NCBI GenBank assembly: GCA_963920525.1
Contig: OY986438.1
Location: 80,773,177-80,837,176, forward strand
Direction of reading: 5' to 3'
DNA: 64,000 nt
DNA from: Dichetophora obliterata
Lineage: Eukaryota > Arthropoda > Insecta > Diptera > Sciomyzidae
Position numbers and translations under genes: made by a program. The notes under the pieces were generated by a model. That model saw only the letters and a list, made by a program, of their open reading frames with translations. It did no database searches and was not told the DNA's origin. Positions 21,358 to 32,636 of the stretch are shown here, in pieces (the stretch's first letter is position 1; each line of letters starts with the position of its first letter).

Positions 21358-24257
21358 ATGGTTGTTAATATTATTTCTTTAAATGTTTGTTCCATAGTTC
21401 ATTCGAATAGATTGTCTCTTTTTTTACAATTTATTAAGCAAAATGATGCTAATATAATTATGCTCCAAGAAACCCAAACTGATTCTTCGAATAAAATCAG
21501 GATGCCTGGTTATAATGTTTTTCGTGGTGACGTGAAGCGTGGCTGGGGTGGCACTGCTATTCTTGTGGCAAACAATATACCGGTCAGAAATCTTAAGGTT
21601 ACTAGAGATGGTATTCATTCCACTTCTATTGAATGCAAATTGTCCAATTCGTGGTACCGTTTTGCGTCTGTTTATTTTCCTCATGGCAAATTGAGTTTTG
21701 ATACTATTAAAAAATTTTTTTATTAATTCTTCTAACACTTTCTTTGGAGGTGATTTTAATGCCAGACATGTATCCTTTGGTGATGTTTCTAACAACATTT
21801 ATGGTAAATTTTTAAATAATTTAGCTAATACCACAAATCTAAAAAATTTTAATTCAAATTCACCCACTTGTCTTAAATCGGTTTTGGGTTCATTTATTGA
21901 CAAATTTATTTCAAACTCAGATCTTGTCCCATCTGGTTTTGTTTTTTCAGTTCCCTCTTTTTCTGATCATTTTGCAGTTAAGTGTGCGATTCTTTTGGAA
22001 TCGCCAACTAGCAATTTTTCCGACATTAAGCTTAAATTATTTAATAAAACAAATACAAAAAACATTAATTTGTTTATTTTGAGAAAATTAAATGATTTAA
22101 TTTTGCCTCTTGACTGCAATTTGATGGACGGAGATTGTGAACAAATTGCTTTGCTAATTAATGATGTTTTCAACTCTGCAGTTGATAGATTTGTGCCTGC
22201 CTCTAGTCACGCACAACATAAGGTGTTTTTTTCTTCAGTTACTTTGGCTATGCAACGTGAATCCAAAAAGATCCAAAGAAAGATTTTTTCTCTTGGACCT
22301 ATTCCTCCTTTTCGGCTCCTTCAAGATTTAAGAATTCGTCTGAGGCTTGTCAAAGGTATGATTTTAAAGAGTGTATGACATGAAACGGGAAAATTTTTCA
22401 CTAATATATTTAACTCTGTTGAATCAAATTGCGAACCATACAAAATTATAAAAAAGTTTACTGGTCATAAAAAATCAACTATCATAAACGGTTCACTCTT
22501 TTTGGATTCAGACAAAAATGCGGCCATCTCTGGCGATGAAAACATAGCAAACCTACTTGCGGAAAATTTCTTTAACAATCATCAACTGTCCATAGACCAA
22601 AACTCTGAATTTGCCGATGCTGTTCAAAATTCAGTTTCTTATATTGATAGTACTAATCCAATCATTAATTTCAATCAAAATTTTTCTCCAAATGTGTGTA
22701 ATAACCAGATGCTTTCGGAACAAAATTCTAAATTGTCACAGGAATGTCGTGGTATTCTCACCTCAACTGAAGAAGTTATTGATATTATTAATTCACGTCC
22801 GAATAAAAAATCATCGGGTTCTGATAATATGCCATTTTCCATTATTAAAAAATTCGACTTAAGTATTATTTCCATTTTCACTATTTTCTTTAATCACTTG
22901 CTTGCCATTTCATATTTTCCAAGATGCTGGCAACTCGCCATCATCACTCCTATTCCAAAGCCTGGAAAGGATTCTGCTCTTGCAGAAAACTGGCGTCCAA
23001 TCTCTATGTTGTGTTGTATTTCTAAAATTTTTGAAAGAATATTGGCAATCAGGCTTAACAGGCATCGTGATTCCCTTGATATTTATGAAAATCAGTTTGG
23101 GTTTCTTGGAGGTCATTCAACTTATCACGCTTTGGCTAGATTACAGGCTGATATAAACAATGGTCTAAATGAGAACAAAGTAACCACGGCTGTAGCGCTT
23201 GATTTAAAAGCAGCTTTCGATACCATTTGGCATGATGGCCTTTTGCACAAAATGCATATTTTTAAATTTCCTTTATTTATCACCAAAACTATTAAAATCA
23301 ATGCTTTCTTTTAGAAGATTTGCCGTTCGACTTAATGGACATATGTCCAATATTTTCAATATGAACGCCGGTGTTCCGCAAGGCTCCGTGCTAGGCTCTT
23401 TAATATTTTTACTTTATGTTTATGATATTCCTGTACATAATACTATTAAAATCACTCAATTTGCTGATGATACCACGCTTCACGTGGTGCACAATAACCC
23501 AGCTCAAACTCAAAATTTGCTAAATTTTTTTTGATTACTATTTCAAAGTATTTTAAAAACTGGAAATTAATTTTAAACAAAAATAAGACTGAACTTATAC
23601 ACATTATGGGTTTTGTACGAGACACCAGTGTAAAGCTTAGAAAGGATGTTCGCAAAATGAAAATTTGTCTAAATGGGCTATTACTGCCCGTAAAAAATGA
23701 TATTCGTTTGCTTGGCATGCAAATTCAATCAAATAACAGGTTTACTTGTCATGTCAAAATTAGGCTAAATAAAGCCAAAAAAGCTAAATTCCATTTAAAC
23801 CGTATTTTTAAAAATTCAAAAATCGATATTAAAATCAAGACCAACATGTACAAACTGTACATTCGGCCAATTTTAATGTATGCTTCTCCAGTTTGGTGCC
23901 GGCAACCGCAGTTGTCCAGTCACCAAATGGAATTGCTTAGGGTGTTTGAGAGGGGCTGCCTCAAATCAAATGCCAATATAAGGCGCGCTCGCGGTACATT
24001 TAAACACATTCGCGTTTCTAGAATATATGAAGTTGCAAATTGCATGGGAATTGACCGTTTTGCTGTTCTTTCGTATGTTGGTTTTTATAACAAATGTTCT
24101 GATTTTGAAAACTCTAAATTTGATTCAATTTTGCGCAGATTTGGTAATGACCAAACATACAGTTGCATGCCAAGCTTACTTGATCTTCAAAATTCTGGTA
24201 ATCTAATTGTGAATGATATCATTAATATATTTAACACTAGATATGGAAATGGCCCAG
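21358..24257 (+). pseudogene. Jockey-type ORF2 (APE endonuclease and reverse transcriptase), broken
   Basis: The APE-type endonuclease opens with NIISLNVCSIVHSNRL, has the catalytic-glutamate region MLQETQTDS, a frameshift near 21720, then FFGGDFNARH and a SDHFAVK motif (about 21960). After a stop at 22376 the reverse transcriptase shows NWRPISMLCCISKIFERIL, GGHSTYHAL, motif A as AVALDLKAAFDTIWH, a frameshift near 23300, motif B as NAGVPQGSVLG and motif C as FADDTTLHV. A further frameshift lies near 23530. The thumb continues to 24257, where the PIF element cuts the frame. Removing that element (and one CAG) gives a short tail ending at TAA 28484-28486. Confidence 0.88.
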
Positions 24258-24500
24258 TAGCGGAATTCCCAAACATGTTAACGTTATTTACGTTAACGTT
24301 AACTGGCCTAAGCTACAATTATTGTTAACTCGTATTCCCAAACTTAACCTAAGCTGTTTTTGACGATAACTTTGACAGTTCTTTAACAATATCTGTTGCT
24401 CACTTAACGTCGAGTTTTCAAGCGTTGTTAACTATAAAAATAATAACGTTAAGCAATTAATTGTATTTTTTACTATATTCGTAAAGTTGAGTGGTTGTTT
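24258..24500. promoter_or_regulatory. Subterminal GTTAAC/AACGTTA repeat cluster of PIF element A (left)
   Basis: TGTTAACGTT, ACGTTAACGTTAAC, TTGTTAAC, TTAACG and AACGTTAAG follow each other within about 200 bp. The right subterminal zone (about 28320-28450) repeats the motif (AACGTTGTTAGTTAACGTTAG). In PIF/Harbinger systems the Myb/SANT-like partner protein binds subterminal repeats and helps recruit the transposase. Assigning these motifs that role is inference. Confidence 0.5.
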
Positions 24501-24523
24501 GATTAAATAAAAATATTTAAATA

Positions 24524-25728
24524 ATGGCATTTCAATATTTGGCAATGGATGCAGCTGTGTTGGAGAGCGAAATTCAAATGCGCGAAAGCGCAGGGGACTG
24601 GGCTGATCTTCGTCAAATGGACAGCCCTTTTGATTTGGAGCAATCAAAATTTATAAAGCTGTACCGCTTGACTCCCGAGACAGCTCACAGCCTCATAGAT
24701 TCGCTTCAAGATTGTTTAGCGTTATCAGCGGAAAATCAAGTATGAAAAAAGTTCATTATTTAACTGTTTTTGTAATTAAACTCTTTGATTAGGTGTTGGC
24801 AGCGCTTCGGTTTTATGCAACTGGGTGCTACCAGCGGCCAGCAGGGGAGCAGAAGGGCATCTTGATGAGCCAGTCATCTGTGAGCCGCGCCATCCATCGG
24901 GTAACAGATGCCATCAACGAACGTATTTTTAGGTTGAATGTGCGTTTCCCGATGACAGATATTGAACGGCAGGCAGCGCTTACCCTGTTTAGGGCAGCAC
25001 GTGAACCTTTCGATGGTGCCATTGGGGCAATTGACTGCTCCCACGTCGCCATCGTTGGGCCACCACAGCATGAGGAAGCGTACGTTAATCATCACGGTTA
25101 CCATTCCATAAATGTACAAATGGTAAATTAAAAATTATATAGTAATCTTACAATATTATTTATCATGGCATTTTTTCCCCAAATATTTGCGATCCAAACC
25201 TAAGAATTTTACACGTGAATGCAAGATATCCCGGAGCTCGCCATGATGCTTACATCTGGAATGCTTGTTCTGCTCGGCAGGTAACGCAACGAGCATATGA
25301 ACGTGGTAACCGACGAACGTTTTTAATTGGTAGTTTTTTTAAATAAAAATTCTGTCTATTTTGTTAATTGTGTTTCACTCGCAGGCGACTCTGGTTATCC
25401 TTTAGAACCGTGGCTCATGACACCTCTGCCGAATCAGCCAGAAAACACTCCAAAGTTTCGGTACAACGAGGGACTGTGCAAAGCCCGAAATTGTGTGGAG
25501 AGACTGTTTGGTGTTTTAAAAAGCAGGTGCCTCTCTCGCCAAAGAGTACTCATGTACGAGCCCGGTTTTGCTGGGAAAATTTTCAACGCTTGTGCAGTTC
25601 TGCACAACATGAGCCTCTCCTCGATAAATGCAAGCGATCTGGCAGTAGATGTCTTGGAAGATATATCGACAGTGACTGCAGAACATAATGTAGTTGATAA
25701 TGGGGTTCGATTATCGATTTATAAGTAA
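24524..25728 (+). CDS. HARBI1-type transposase of PIF element A, probable splice lesion
   Basis: Four exons are read: 24524-24739, 24793-25122, 25185-25329 and 25385-25728, giving about 344 residues, the usual HARBI1 size (DDE_Tnp_4 family). The catalytic triad is visible as D153 in GAIDCSHVAI, D203 in YPGARHDAYIW and E269 in NCVERLFGVL. A SSVSRAIHRVTDAI helix-turn-helix-like segment precedes them. The first and third introns have GT and AG ends; the second has a good donor (GTAAAT) but its expected acceptor reads AT at 25183-25184 instead of AG, so correct splicing looks lost in this copy. The protein would cut and paste the element with the convergent Myb-like partner. Confidence 0.85.
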
Positions 25729-25740
25729 TAAAAAAAGTTT

Positions 25741-25930
25741 AAATTTGAGTTTTCACATTCTTCAATGATGCCACTTTTTAAAAACTTATTATTTGATGAT
25801 ATTATCTAAAAAACATATTAAAAAAACATATTCAAAACAAATTTTAAATTTGAGTTTGTACTATTCTTCAATTATGTCACTTATTAAAAACTTATTATTT
25901 ATATTATCTAAAAAAACATTTTCATTAAAA
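25741..25930 (+). repeat. Tandem duplication after the transposase stop (about 105 bp, two copies)
   Basis: AAATTTGAGTTT and the following ACTTATTATTT and TTATCTAAAAAA segments occur at 25741 and again at 25846. The copies differ by small gaps. It probably lies in the 3-prime UTR of the transposase gene. Confidence 0.7.
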
Positions 25931-26217
25931 AAAATCAAAGGAGGTACCCTTGATGTTTTGATGAAAAAAACAGTGAAATAATTTTTCCGCTTAGCGGATG
26001 AATTTTTGAAAATTATTGTCATATGTGAAATTTTTACTTGAATTTCTTTTTAAAACCAAAACAATTTTTGAGTCACTTTTTGAGTAAAAAGTCAATATTT
26101 TTACTAACGGTACAGTTCCAACTATTTTTGTGAAGTGCTTTTATTGAACAACTTTTGAACAAAGTTTTGAACAAAAAAAAAATTTAATGATATATATAAA
26201 TGAACAGCGGAGATATT

Positions 26218-26530
26218 TGCAGTGAAAGTCCAAAATTTAATTTTCATGTGGTTTTTTTCTCATTCTTAGGTAACGATGATTTATGAAAAAGTCGTTGAAC
26301 AAAAAATTTCTACAATTTTAAAGATATGTGAGTGTTTTTGATGTCGTGTTTACAATGGTAAAAAGTATAATAAAAAAATTACCGTTAGCTGAACAATTTC
26401 TGAGGGGGCGTGGGGAAAACCAAGTATAAAACAATTTAATCTAGGATGCACTTAATATGTATCCATAGTATCCATACTATGAGCCGCTGAGATGTGTATA
26501 AAGGCTAAACAAACAAACAAACAGAAAATT
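26218..26530 (+). repeat. Dispersed repeat with ACAA-rich tail, copy 1
   Basis: It aligns with 50669-51005: shared CTCATT-TTAGGTAA, TGATTTATGAAAAA, then AAGATATGTGAGTGTTTTT, AACAATTTAATCTA, and an ACAAACAAACAGAAAAT tail. No ORF. The A-rich end after a conserved body resembles a SINE or a 3-prime LINE fragment, but no pol III boxes were found. Confidence 0.65.
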
Positions 26531-27000
26531 AGTTTTATTACTATAGATGATAACTTTTCGAAATAATTATACCCATTCTTGTAACGAATTTCAGTACCCT
26601 TAAACCCTTTGTAGAATTCCACCTACTTTCTTGACCGTCTTTTTTTATAATTCTATATACTCTTGCACCTAATTTTGTTACCCTAGTAAAGACGGCACAT
26701 ATTTTTGCTTATATCTTTAAATACTTACGGTTGATTGTTGTCATTGGATTATTTATTATAGTGCTTCTTAATTACTTCGCAAATATAAAAAGCGAAAACG
26801 AAATTCCCATGTATAGATATTATGAGCTTAACAATTATTAAACTATTAACTTAAAAAATGCATAAGAAAAAACAAATCACATTTAAATTCATTTATTTAT
26901 AAATTAATATCCTCTAAGGATAGCAGTCTTAAAGTTTCACTTTGTACTTTCATTTGTTTTTGTTCATTAAAAAATACAGTTATAATATTTATAATAATAG

Positions 27001-27140
27001 CTGCGTTTTTTCCAACAATTTGCTCTACTCCACAAAACAAAAGCAATATTACACCAGAAAAAAAGAAAGGTTACATTTTTAGAGCAAATTACATGTAGCA
27101 ATTTTTACAGAAGTAGAACAAATTGTTGGAAAAAACGCAG
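27001..27140. mobile_element. Hairpin MITE inside PIF element A (140 bp)
   Basis: The outer 31 bases pair with one mismatch; the ends begin CTGCGTTTTTTCCAACAATT. The interior is about 78 bp. It lies downstream of the Myb-like gene in the element's middle. No certain target duplication. Confidence 0.7.
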
Positions 27141-27172
27141 AAAATAAATTAATAAAAAAATAATATTAAAAT

Positions 27173-28185
27173 TTATGGGTCACCATTTGTGATGTCAATG
27201 TACGAAGGTGCCATACTTTGCGCCAATAGTTCAAAGGCTGAAGCTATATGGTCCAACGCCCGCGCCAATGTCTCAAACTCTGAAGCTATGCGATCCAACG
27301 CTCGCGCTTGCAGAGTCGCCGCTTCGGCATTCTCTTTCGCTGCTTCAGCTTGCATCTGAAAGAATAAAGAACAAATATAAGAACTCATCTCGCTCCAAAA
27401 AGCTGTGTGTACTCACTGTTATAGCATTCGCTTGTTGCGTTGCAATAGTTGCAAACTGCTCTCTAGCTGCATCGAGAACGGTTCGCTTTGGAACAGTTCT
27501 CCTCTGCTCAGACGGATTATTGCTAGTTTCGGTGCTCCTCTTTTTTGCTGGCGTTTCCACAACCGCCTCCAACGCAACATCTGCCTCCTCGTCAACATCA
27601 AGCATGTTGGGCACCGTCGGAGTGGAGTGCAAAACTGCAGTTTCACCTGACTCCAAGGCGATCTGCAAATGCTATACCAACAATAAGACACCATAAATAA
27701 AAGTTTTCATAAATTTTAATGTAGCTACCTCTTCCTCCGGAATGCTGTCAGAGCAGGTGCTGCTCCCTTCCACATATTCCGTGCCAAAGGATGCCCAACA
27801 CACGCTTTTCTAGCTCAGTGAGCGCAGAAAAAGACAAAGGCTTCCCACCTGTAGACGCCATTTGTTTCCTCAGTTCTCTTGCCTTCACCGACGTCCTGCA
27901 TTTGAGATCACGCCAGGCCTAAAATGGGAAATATTATATTTTAACATAGATATCAGACTTATATACTATTTAACTTACCACTTGCCACTGCGCCGCGGAC
28001 TTCTCGGCTCCACCGACACTGTTGAGCTGGCCAGCCAGCTCTTCCCACTTGTTGGCGGCTTCATGCCGACCATGCAGTGCCACAAACCTCCCTTCTGCCA
28101 TGCCTTTTTGTGCCCCAAAAAAGTCCAGCATTAGCCTATATTGTTCTGCTGTGGCCCGGCTGCTTCTTTTTTTACCTGCGTCCAT
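27173..28185 (-). CDS. Myb/SANT-like partner protein of PIF element A, one frameshift
   Basis: Four exons on the minus strand are read: 28185-27979, 27918-27729, 27671-27417 and 27355-27173, each with GT/AG borders. Exons 1 and 2 encode a trihelix Myb/SANT-like DNA-binding domain of the zeste type (RATAEQYRLMLDFFG, then KWEELAGQLNSVGG, then AAQWQV and WRDLKCR). The last two exons give an Ala/Glu-rich helical tail (AKENAEAATLQARALDRIA). Exon 2 is one base out near 27800, so a simple reading stops early; the alternative frame restores SFGTEYVEGSS. Such proteins accompany PIF transposases, bind the element ends and aid nuclear import. It converges on the transposase gene. Confidence 0.8.
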
Positions 28186-28755
28186 ATTTTTTACTTTAAT
28201 ATTTTTGATTTTTTAACGTTTTGTTTGACTTTTCACTATTCTTCTTTCAACCCTTTCGTAAAATTTAGATGTCAAACGCCAGTGCTACCATATTTAAAAA
28301 AATTTATTAACAATATTTACGCTAACTTTTCTAACGCAATTCTTAGCTATTGTTGTAGCTTATCCTCGGAATGAGAATACGGCAAACGTTACTGCAAGCT
28401 ATAAACGTTGTTAGTTAACGTTAGCGATTGAAGCACGTTAAGATTTTGGGAATTCCGCTACAGGGCTGGTTTACAAAACCAGCTAAATTTCATTGTTTAG
28501 TTATATATTTTTTTTTTATAATTACTAATTCTTAATTTTTAATTCATGATTGTTTCAAAGCTTTATTTTAACACATGGGCTTTTTATTTAATTTTTGCCG
28601 TTGTACTTATTTATATTTCTTATATGTTAAATTGAAAATTTAATTTAATTTTTAGTCATGATAAGGTTCTCATAGATTACCACTTGACACTTCCTATGTA
28701 TTTTAGTTTTAATTTTTTGATCTCAAATAAAAATAAATCAAACAAAAAAAAAATG

Positions 28756-28768
28756 AAGGATATTTACT
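28756..28768 (+). repeat. 3-prime target-site duplication of the jockey element
   Basis: Exact repeat of AAGGATATTTACT from 19586-19598, directly after the A-rich tail (28740-28753). Confidence 0.9.
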
Positions 28769-29194
28769 GTTTTTCTGTCAATGTATACGACGTAGATCTG
28801 TAGCTGAACTAAAATACATTTACAACAATTACCAAGCAAATCTACTACAACGATAAACAGAGAAGAGCAGTATCACATCGGTTGTGCAACGTTAGAGGGG
28901 ATGAACCGAATTGGCGGCGGAAAATAAACAGCACTTTGCTTGCTATGTTTTTTGTTTGCATCATTTTGTTTGCCATGAAGGAATCTTCGTTCGTTCGCCC
29001 TAATTTACTGTTTCGGTGTAAACAGAACAAACATCGTTCGCGATAAATTTATAGCGAACACTTCGTTCGGGCAAAGTGTTTAAACCGAGCGAACGAACCA
29101 GATTTCTTTCGTTCGTTCAGGCGGTCTAAACGCACAGTTAAAATGCTGCCAAGTTTCAAGCATTTTTTATCAAAACGAACATAGTTGGCAAATC
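28769..29194. other. Non-coding spacer with CGAACGAA motifs
   Basis: CGTTCGTTCG or its complement appears near 28987, 29090 and 29120, along with CGTTCG near 29035 and 29062. The two outer clusters could pair, suggesting a decayed TIR element, but no clear ends were found. No gene is supported. Confidence 0.4.
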
Positions 29195-29411
29195 TAAAGG
29201 TCCAATTATGCGAACGTATCGCAGCGCAGCGTAGGGCGGAGTATCGTAACGCAAAGTTGCTAAACGTAAAACGATTATTCAAATCGTATTGCATCGTAAC
29301 TAACTGTCACCGTTGTTTAAATTGTTGGTTGTCATAAGATTTCTCGTTGTGCACAGTTTTGTCCTTAGCTAAATTTATTTACAATAAATTAATATTCATA
29401 CCAATCAAAAA

Positions 29412-31024
29412 ATGGATTCGGATGATCATATAATTGATTCAATGTTTGTTTTATTGAGTGACTATTACCGCAAATCTAAAAAGGAGCGGCGTAGAAAGCG
29501 GAGGTGGGGTGTTCGCCCAATTAATAAAGACCGGGTTTTTGCTGGTTATTTTAAAAAAGTCTTTTTGAAAATCAAGGCATTGGATGAGGAACAATTTTTT
29601 TTACATACGAGGATGACACGGACTCTTTTTGATTTGCTTCTTAGCTTAGTATGCAATGATCTACAAAAGCCACGTCAGCAAATTACAGCTGAAGAGCGAC
29701 TTTGCTTGACAATATTGTAAGTGTATTTATTTATTATTATAAGACCTCGTAAATATGCAGGCGTAATATTAAATGACTTGGTTAGCATGCAATCCTAGAG
29801 TACATCAAGGAAATCAAATGCATTGTTTTATATAAAAACTATTTTGTATCTTGCAGACATTTAGCGCATGGAACCTCCTTACAAAATATTGCATGGAGCT
29901 ATAAATTGGGCAAAACAACAGTGCGCAACATTGTGTTGGAGACATGCCAAACAATATGGAATGTGCTTTCTCCTATATATGTCAGTGAACCCACACAAAG
30001 TCAATATATGGATATAGCTAAGGACTTTTACAACGAATGGAATATTCCAAATTGTGTGGGAGCAATCGACGGAAAGCACATCGCTATAAAATGTCCAAAC
30101 AAGTCTGGCCCCATGTTTTTCAACTACAAACACTTTTTTAGCATTGTGTTGATGGCTGCATGTGACGCAAAATACACGTTTACTGCAATAAGTATTGGTA
30201 GTTATGGCAGTCAAAGCGATGGAGGTAATATTATAGGGCTATCGTGATCGGAAACTCTTCACTTTGCTCTTTAGCAAAAGAGTACTTTGAAATTGATTTG
30301 AGTGCTCTGGAATATTTAACTTTTATTAAAATTTTACCGTTTAAAAAAACATAATTATTATATTAATTTCAATATTAACCTAATTTTTATCACACAATTT
30401 TTTAATATTTACCTTCTATTTGAAGGTATTTTCCGGTCTTCAAAATTTGGTCAAGCACTGCTATCCAACACATTGCCGTTACCATTAAGTGCTCCATTGT
30501 CCGATGCATCCTATGAACGTTTTCCCTTCTTTTTTGTCGGTGACGCTGCTTTCCCCCTTAAAAAAAATATTATGCGTCCTTATCCTGGTTTAAACCTTAA
30601 TCGCTTGCGAAAAATTTTCAACTACAGATTATCCAGAGCTCGCCGTATAATAGAAAATACGTTTGGAATTTTAACAGCCCGTTGGCGTGTACTCCGCACA
30701 ACAATTGAATGCAGTCCCAATAATTGCGAAAAAATAGTTTTGGGATGCATTGCATTACATAACTTCATCATTTTAAATGATACTCAACGTTGGTATTTAC
30801 CAGAAAATTACGCTGATTGGGAAGGATCAGACTTTGTGGTACATGATGGGGACTGGCATAGTGAGCTAGTGGAAGCTGGAGGTCCTTTGCGGTCCATGAG
30901 GTCTTTCCAGCGAAATGCATCTGTAAATGCGTTTCAAATTAGAGACAAACTGGCTATCTATTTTGTCAATGAGGGAGCTGTTCCTTTTCAGGACAGAATT
31001 GTTGATGCTATGTATGGAGACTAA
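29412..31024 (+). CDS. PIF/Harbinger transposase of element B (423 aa, intact)
   Basis: Three exons, 29412-29716, 29857-30224 and 30426-31024, total 1272 bases with consensus borders (GTAAGT/TTGCAG and GTAATA/GAAG) and matching phases. The DDE triad sits near D173 in VGAIDGKHIAIKC, D223 in GSYGSQSDGG and E301 in RRIIENTFGIL. Before it, a helix-turn-helix-like segment (SLQNIAWSYKLGKTTVRNIV) and a basic N-terminus (KKERRRKRRWGVR) should bind DNA. Joining exons 2 and 3 recreates the conserved DGG-x-F motif (DGGIF). It would excise and insert the element at TAA or TTA sites in the nucleus with the convergent MADF protein. Confidence 0.92.
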
Positions 31025-31193
31025 GACTACAATGTATAACAGTTCGAAAAGAGCACCATTGTCTCGCATTTATCAATTTCTTAAATAAAAAAATAAATAA
31101 AATAAAGTTACGAAACTGTTTTTATCCGCAAAAAAAATTTGGCAAAAAGTGTTTCCTGGCAGAGCTACCCCATTGGGCTCCTTTACAGGCTGC

Positions 31194-31357
31194 ATATCGT
31201 TACCAAAATGCACAAAGGCCCCAAACGACAATTTTTTCAAAATGGGTTTTTTTGCAAATTCTGATGTGTATTTCAGTATAGGCTATCAGAATTTGCAAAA
31301 AAAACCCATTTTGAAAAAATTGTCGTTTGGGGCCTTTGTGCATTTTGGTAACGATAT
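31194..31357. repeat. Near-perfect hairpin with 72-bp arms inside PIF element B
   Basis: The left arm (31194-31265) and right arm (31285-31357) are inverted copies differing by one base in a T run; the loop is 19 bases. An apparent 96-codon frame (31149-31439) spans the hairpin, but this follows from the arms being open on both strands. It lies just downstream of the transposase stop, so read-through transcripts would fold into long double-stranded RNA. Confidence 0.85.
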
Positions 31358-31439
31358 ATTCTTTATCAACATTACCACCAGAGTCGATTTAGCTATGTCA
31401 GAATATAAGCGGTTGTGGGGTATTTTTGCTTCGGCTTAG

Positions 31440-32280
31440 TCAATATCATTACTTACTAATTTTTATTTTACTTTAGATTCGTACACTGAGGGAAATATGT
31501 GTTCAGATTAAATGAAATTGTGTTCATATGAAACGAATTTGTTTTTGAAATAGAGCTTGAAAAAATGTCATTTAAGTTAAACACAAATGTTTTTAAAGTT
31601 TAGTTTAAAACAAAATTTTTTGTTTTTAAATAAAATTTCATTGTAAAACTTTTCAGTTTAAATACATTCTTTTAAACAAAAAATTTAATGCAAAAACTTT
31701 AATATTTAAAACAAGTATTTTAAAACATAATTTTAAAATATTGTTATTGAATTGAAAGCAAATTTATTAAACCGCCATTTTTTCGAAGCCATTTTTTAAC
31801 TTTTTCGATTTTTTGAAGTCAGATATTTTAATTCAATCTCTGATAACGACGTATTTTTTCTTATTGGATGGAAATAATAAGAGAAATCTATACAAAAAAC
31901 AGAAATAAGTTTATAGTTGAAAATTAAACACGCTTGTTTTAAAGTTTAGTTTATAAAAACGCAAATGAGTTAAAGTTCTCTTTTAAAATGTTTTGTTTAA
32001 TTTTAAAGTCTGTTTTTTTTCTCATTGCACTAGAAAATCGTACTGCTATGCATAATTTAAATACGGCGAAGTTTAATTAAAATTTGATTTCCTATGAAAA
32101 TATTTGGTTCCGATCTTTGTTATTATATTTTACTTAACACTTGGCATTCAACATTACATTTATTGATTTCTGCAAAAAAAAAAAATTAAATTCAGCTTTG
32201 TTGAGTGAAGTTAATTGTAAACATTTATTCCATGAAAATTAAGAATACAAATATTTTAAGTATTGTTATGGTGACATTGC
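31440..32280. other. Non-coding middle of PIF element B
   Basis: AT-rich sequence with recurring GTTTAAAAC and TTTAAA motifs. No gene or RNA was recognised. Confidence 0.4.
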
Positions 32281-32284
32281 ACGT

Positions 32285-32550
32285 AAAAAAAGGACTTAAT
32301 TGGAAACGGTTATTGTGAAAGGACTATAATACATAGAGACTTAAAGTTTTTTCCAATACTTAAAGTAAACAATACAAAAAACAATAACCCAACAACTTTT
32401 TTATAATGCATCTTATTCTCGCTAAGTGGCGTAAAAAAGTATTTGTTACTATTTTTGGAATATAGTTTTTTGTATTATTTACGAAAAAATTTAAAGTCTC
32501 TATGTATTAAATTCCTTTTAGAATAAATATTTTCAATTGAGTCCTTTTTT
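32285..32550. mobile_element. Hairpin MITE-like structure in PIF element B (about 266 bp)
   Basis: The ends AAAAAAGGACT and AGTCCTTTTTT are inverted, and pairing continues imperfectly for about 65 bases, including ATACATAGAGACTT against its complement near 32500. No coding capacity and no certain target duplication. Confidence 0.6.
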
Positions 32551-32636
32551 AAACAAGCGGTCACCTTAAAAAGTATTTTAAGCGCTAAAAACTTCTTGAA
32601 TTATTTAAATAGGAAATTGTGTTAAGGTCCTTATTT

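Larger units (their letters stand above)
24258..28460 (+). mobile_element. PIF/Harbinger element A (4.2 kb), nested in the jockey element
   Basis: The termini are TAGCGGAATTCCCAAA and its complement. Both flanks are CAG (24255-24257, 28461-28463), a 3-bp duplication that falls within an ORF2 codon run and restores it exactly when removed. The element contains a plus-strand transposase gene (24524-25728) and a convergent minus-strand Myb/SANT-like gene (27173-28185). Both subterminal regions are rich in GTTAACGTTA-like motifs. An A-plus-T-rich middle carries a tandem duplication, a dispersed repeat and a hairpin MITE. Confidence 0.92.
19599..28755 (+). mobile_element. Jockey-clade non-LTR retrotransposon, interrupted by a PIF element
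   Basis: The element starts at CATTGATTGGTGG, carries ORF1 (gag-like) and ORF2 (endonuclease and reverse transcriptase), and ends in an A-rich tail near 28736-28753. A 13-bp duplication flanks it. Without the inserted 4203-bp PIF element and one CAG it is about 4.95 kb, the normal length for a full jockey-type element. Frameshifts in both ORFs make it inactive. It lies in the same orientation as XPR1. Confidence 0.9.

Noticed and set aside
27208..27696. 162-codon plus-strand frame
   Set aside because: It is antisense to exons 3 and 4 of the Myb/SANT-like gene, which has splice borders and a DNA-binding domain.
31149..31439. 96-codon frame across the hairpin
   Set aside because: The protein would be a product of the inverted repeat arms; no family features.
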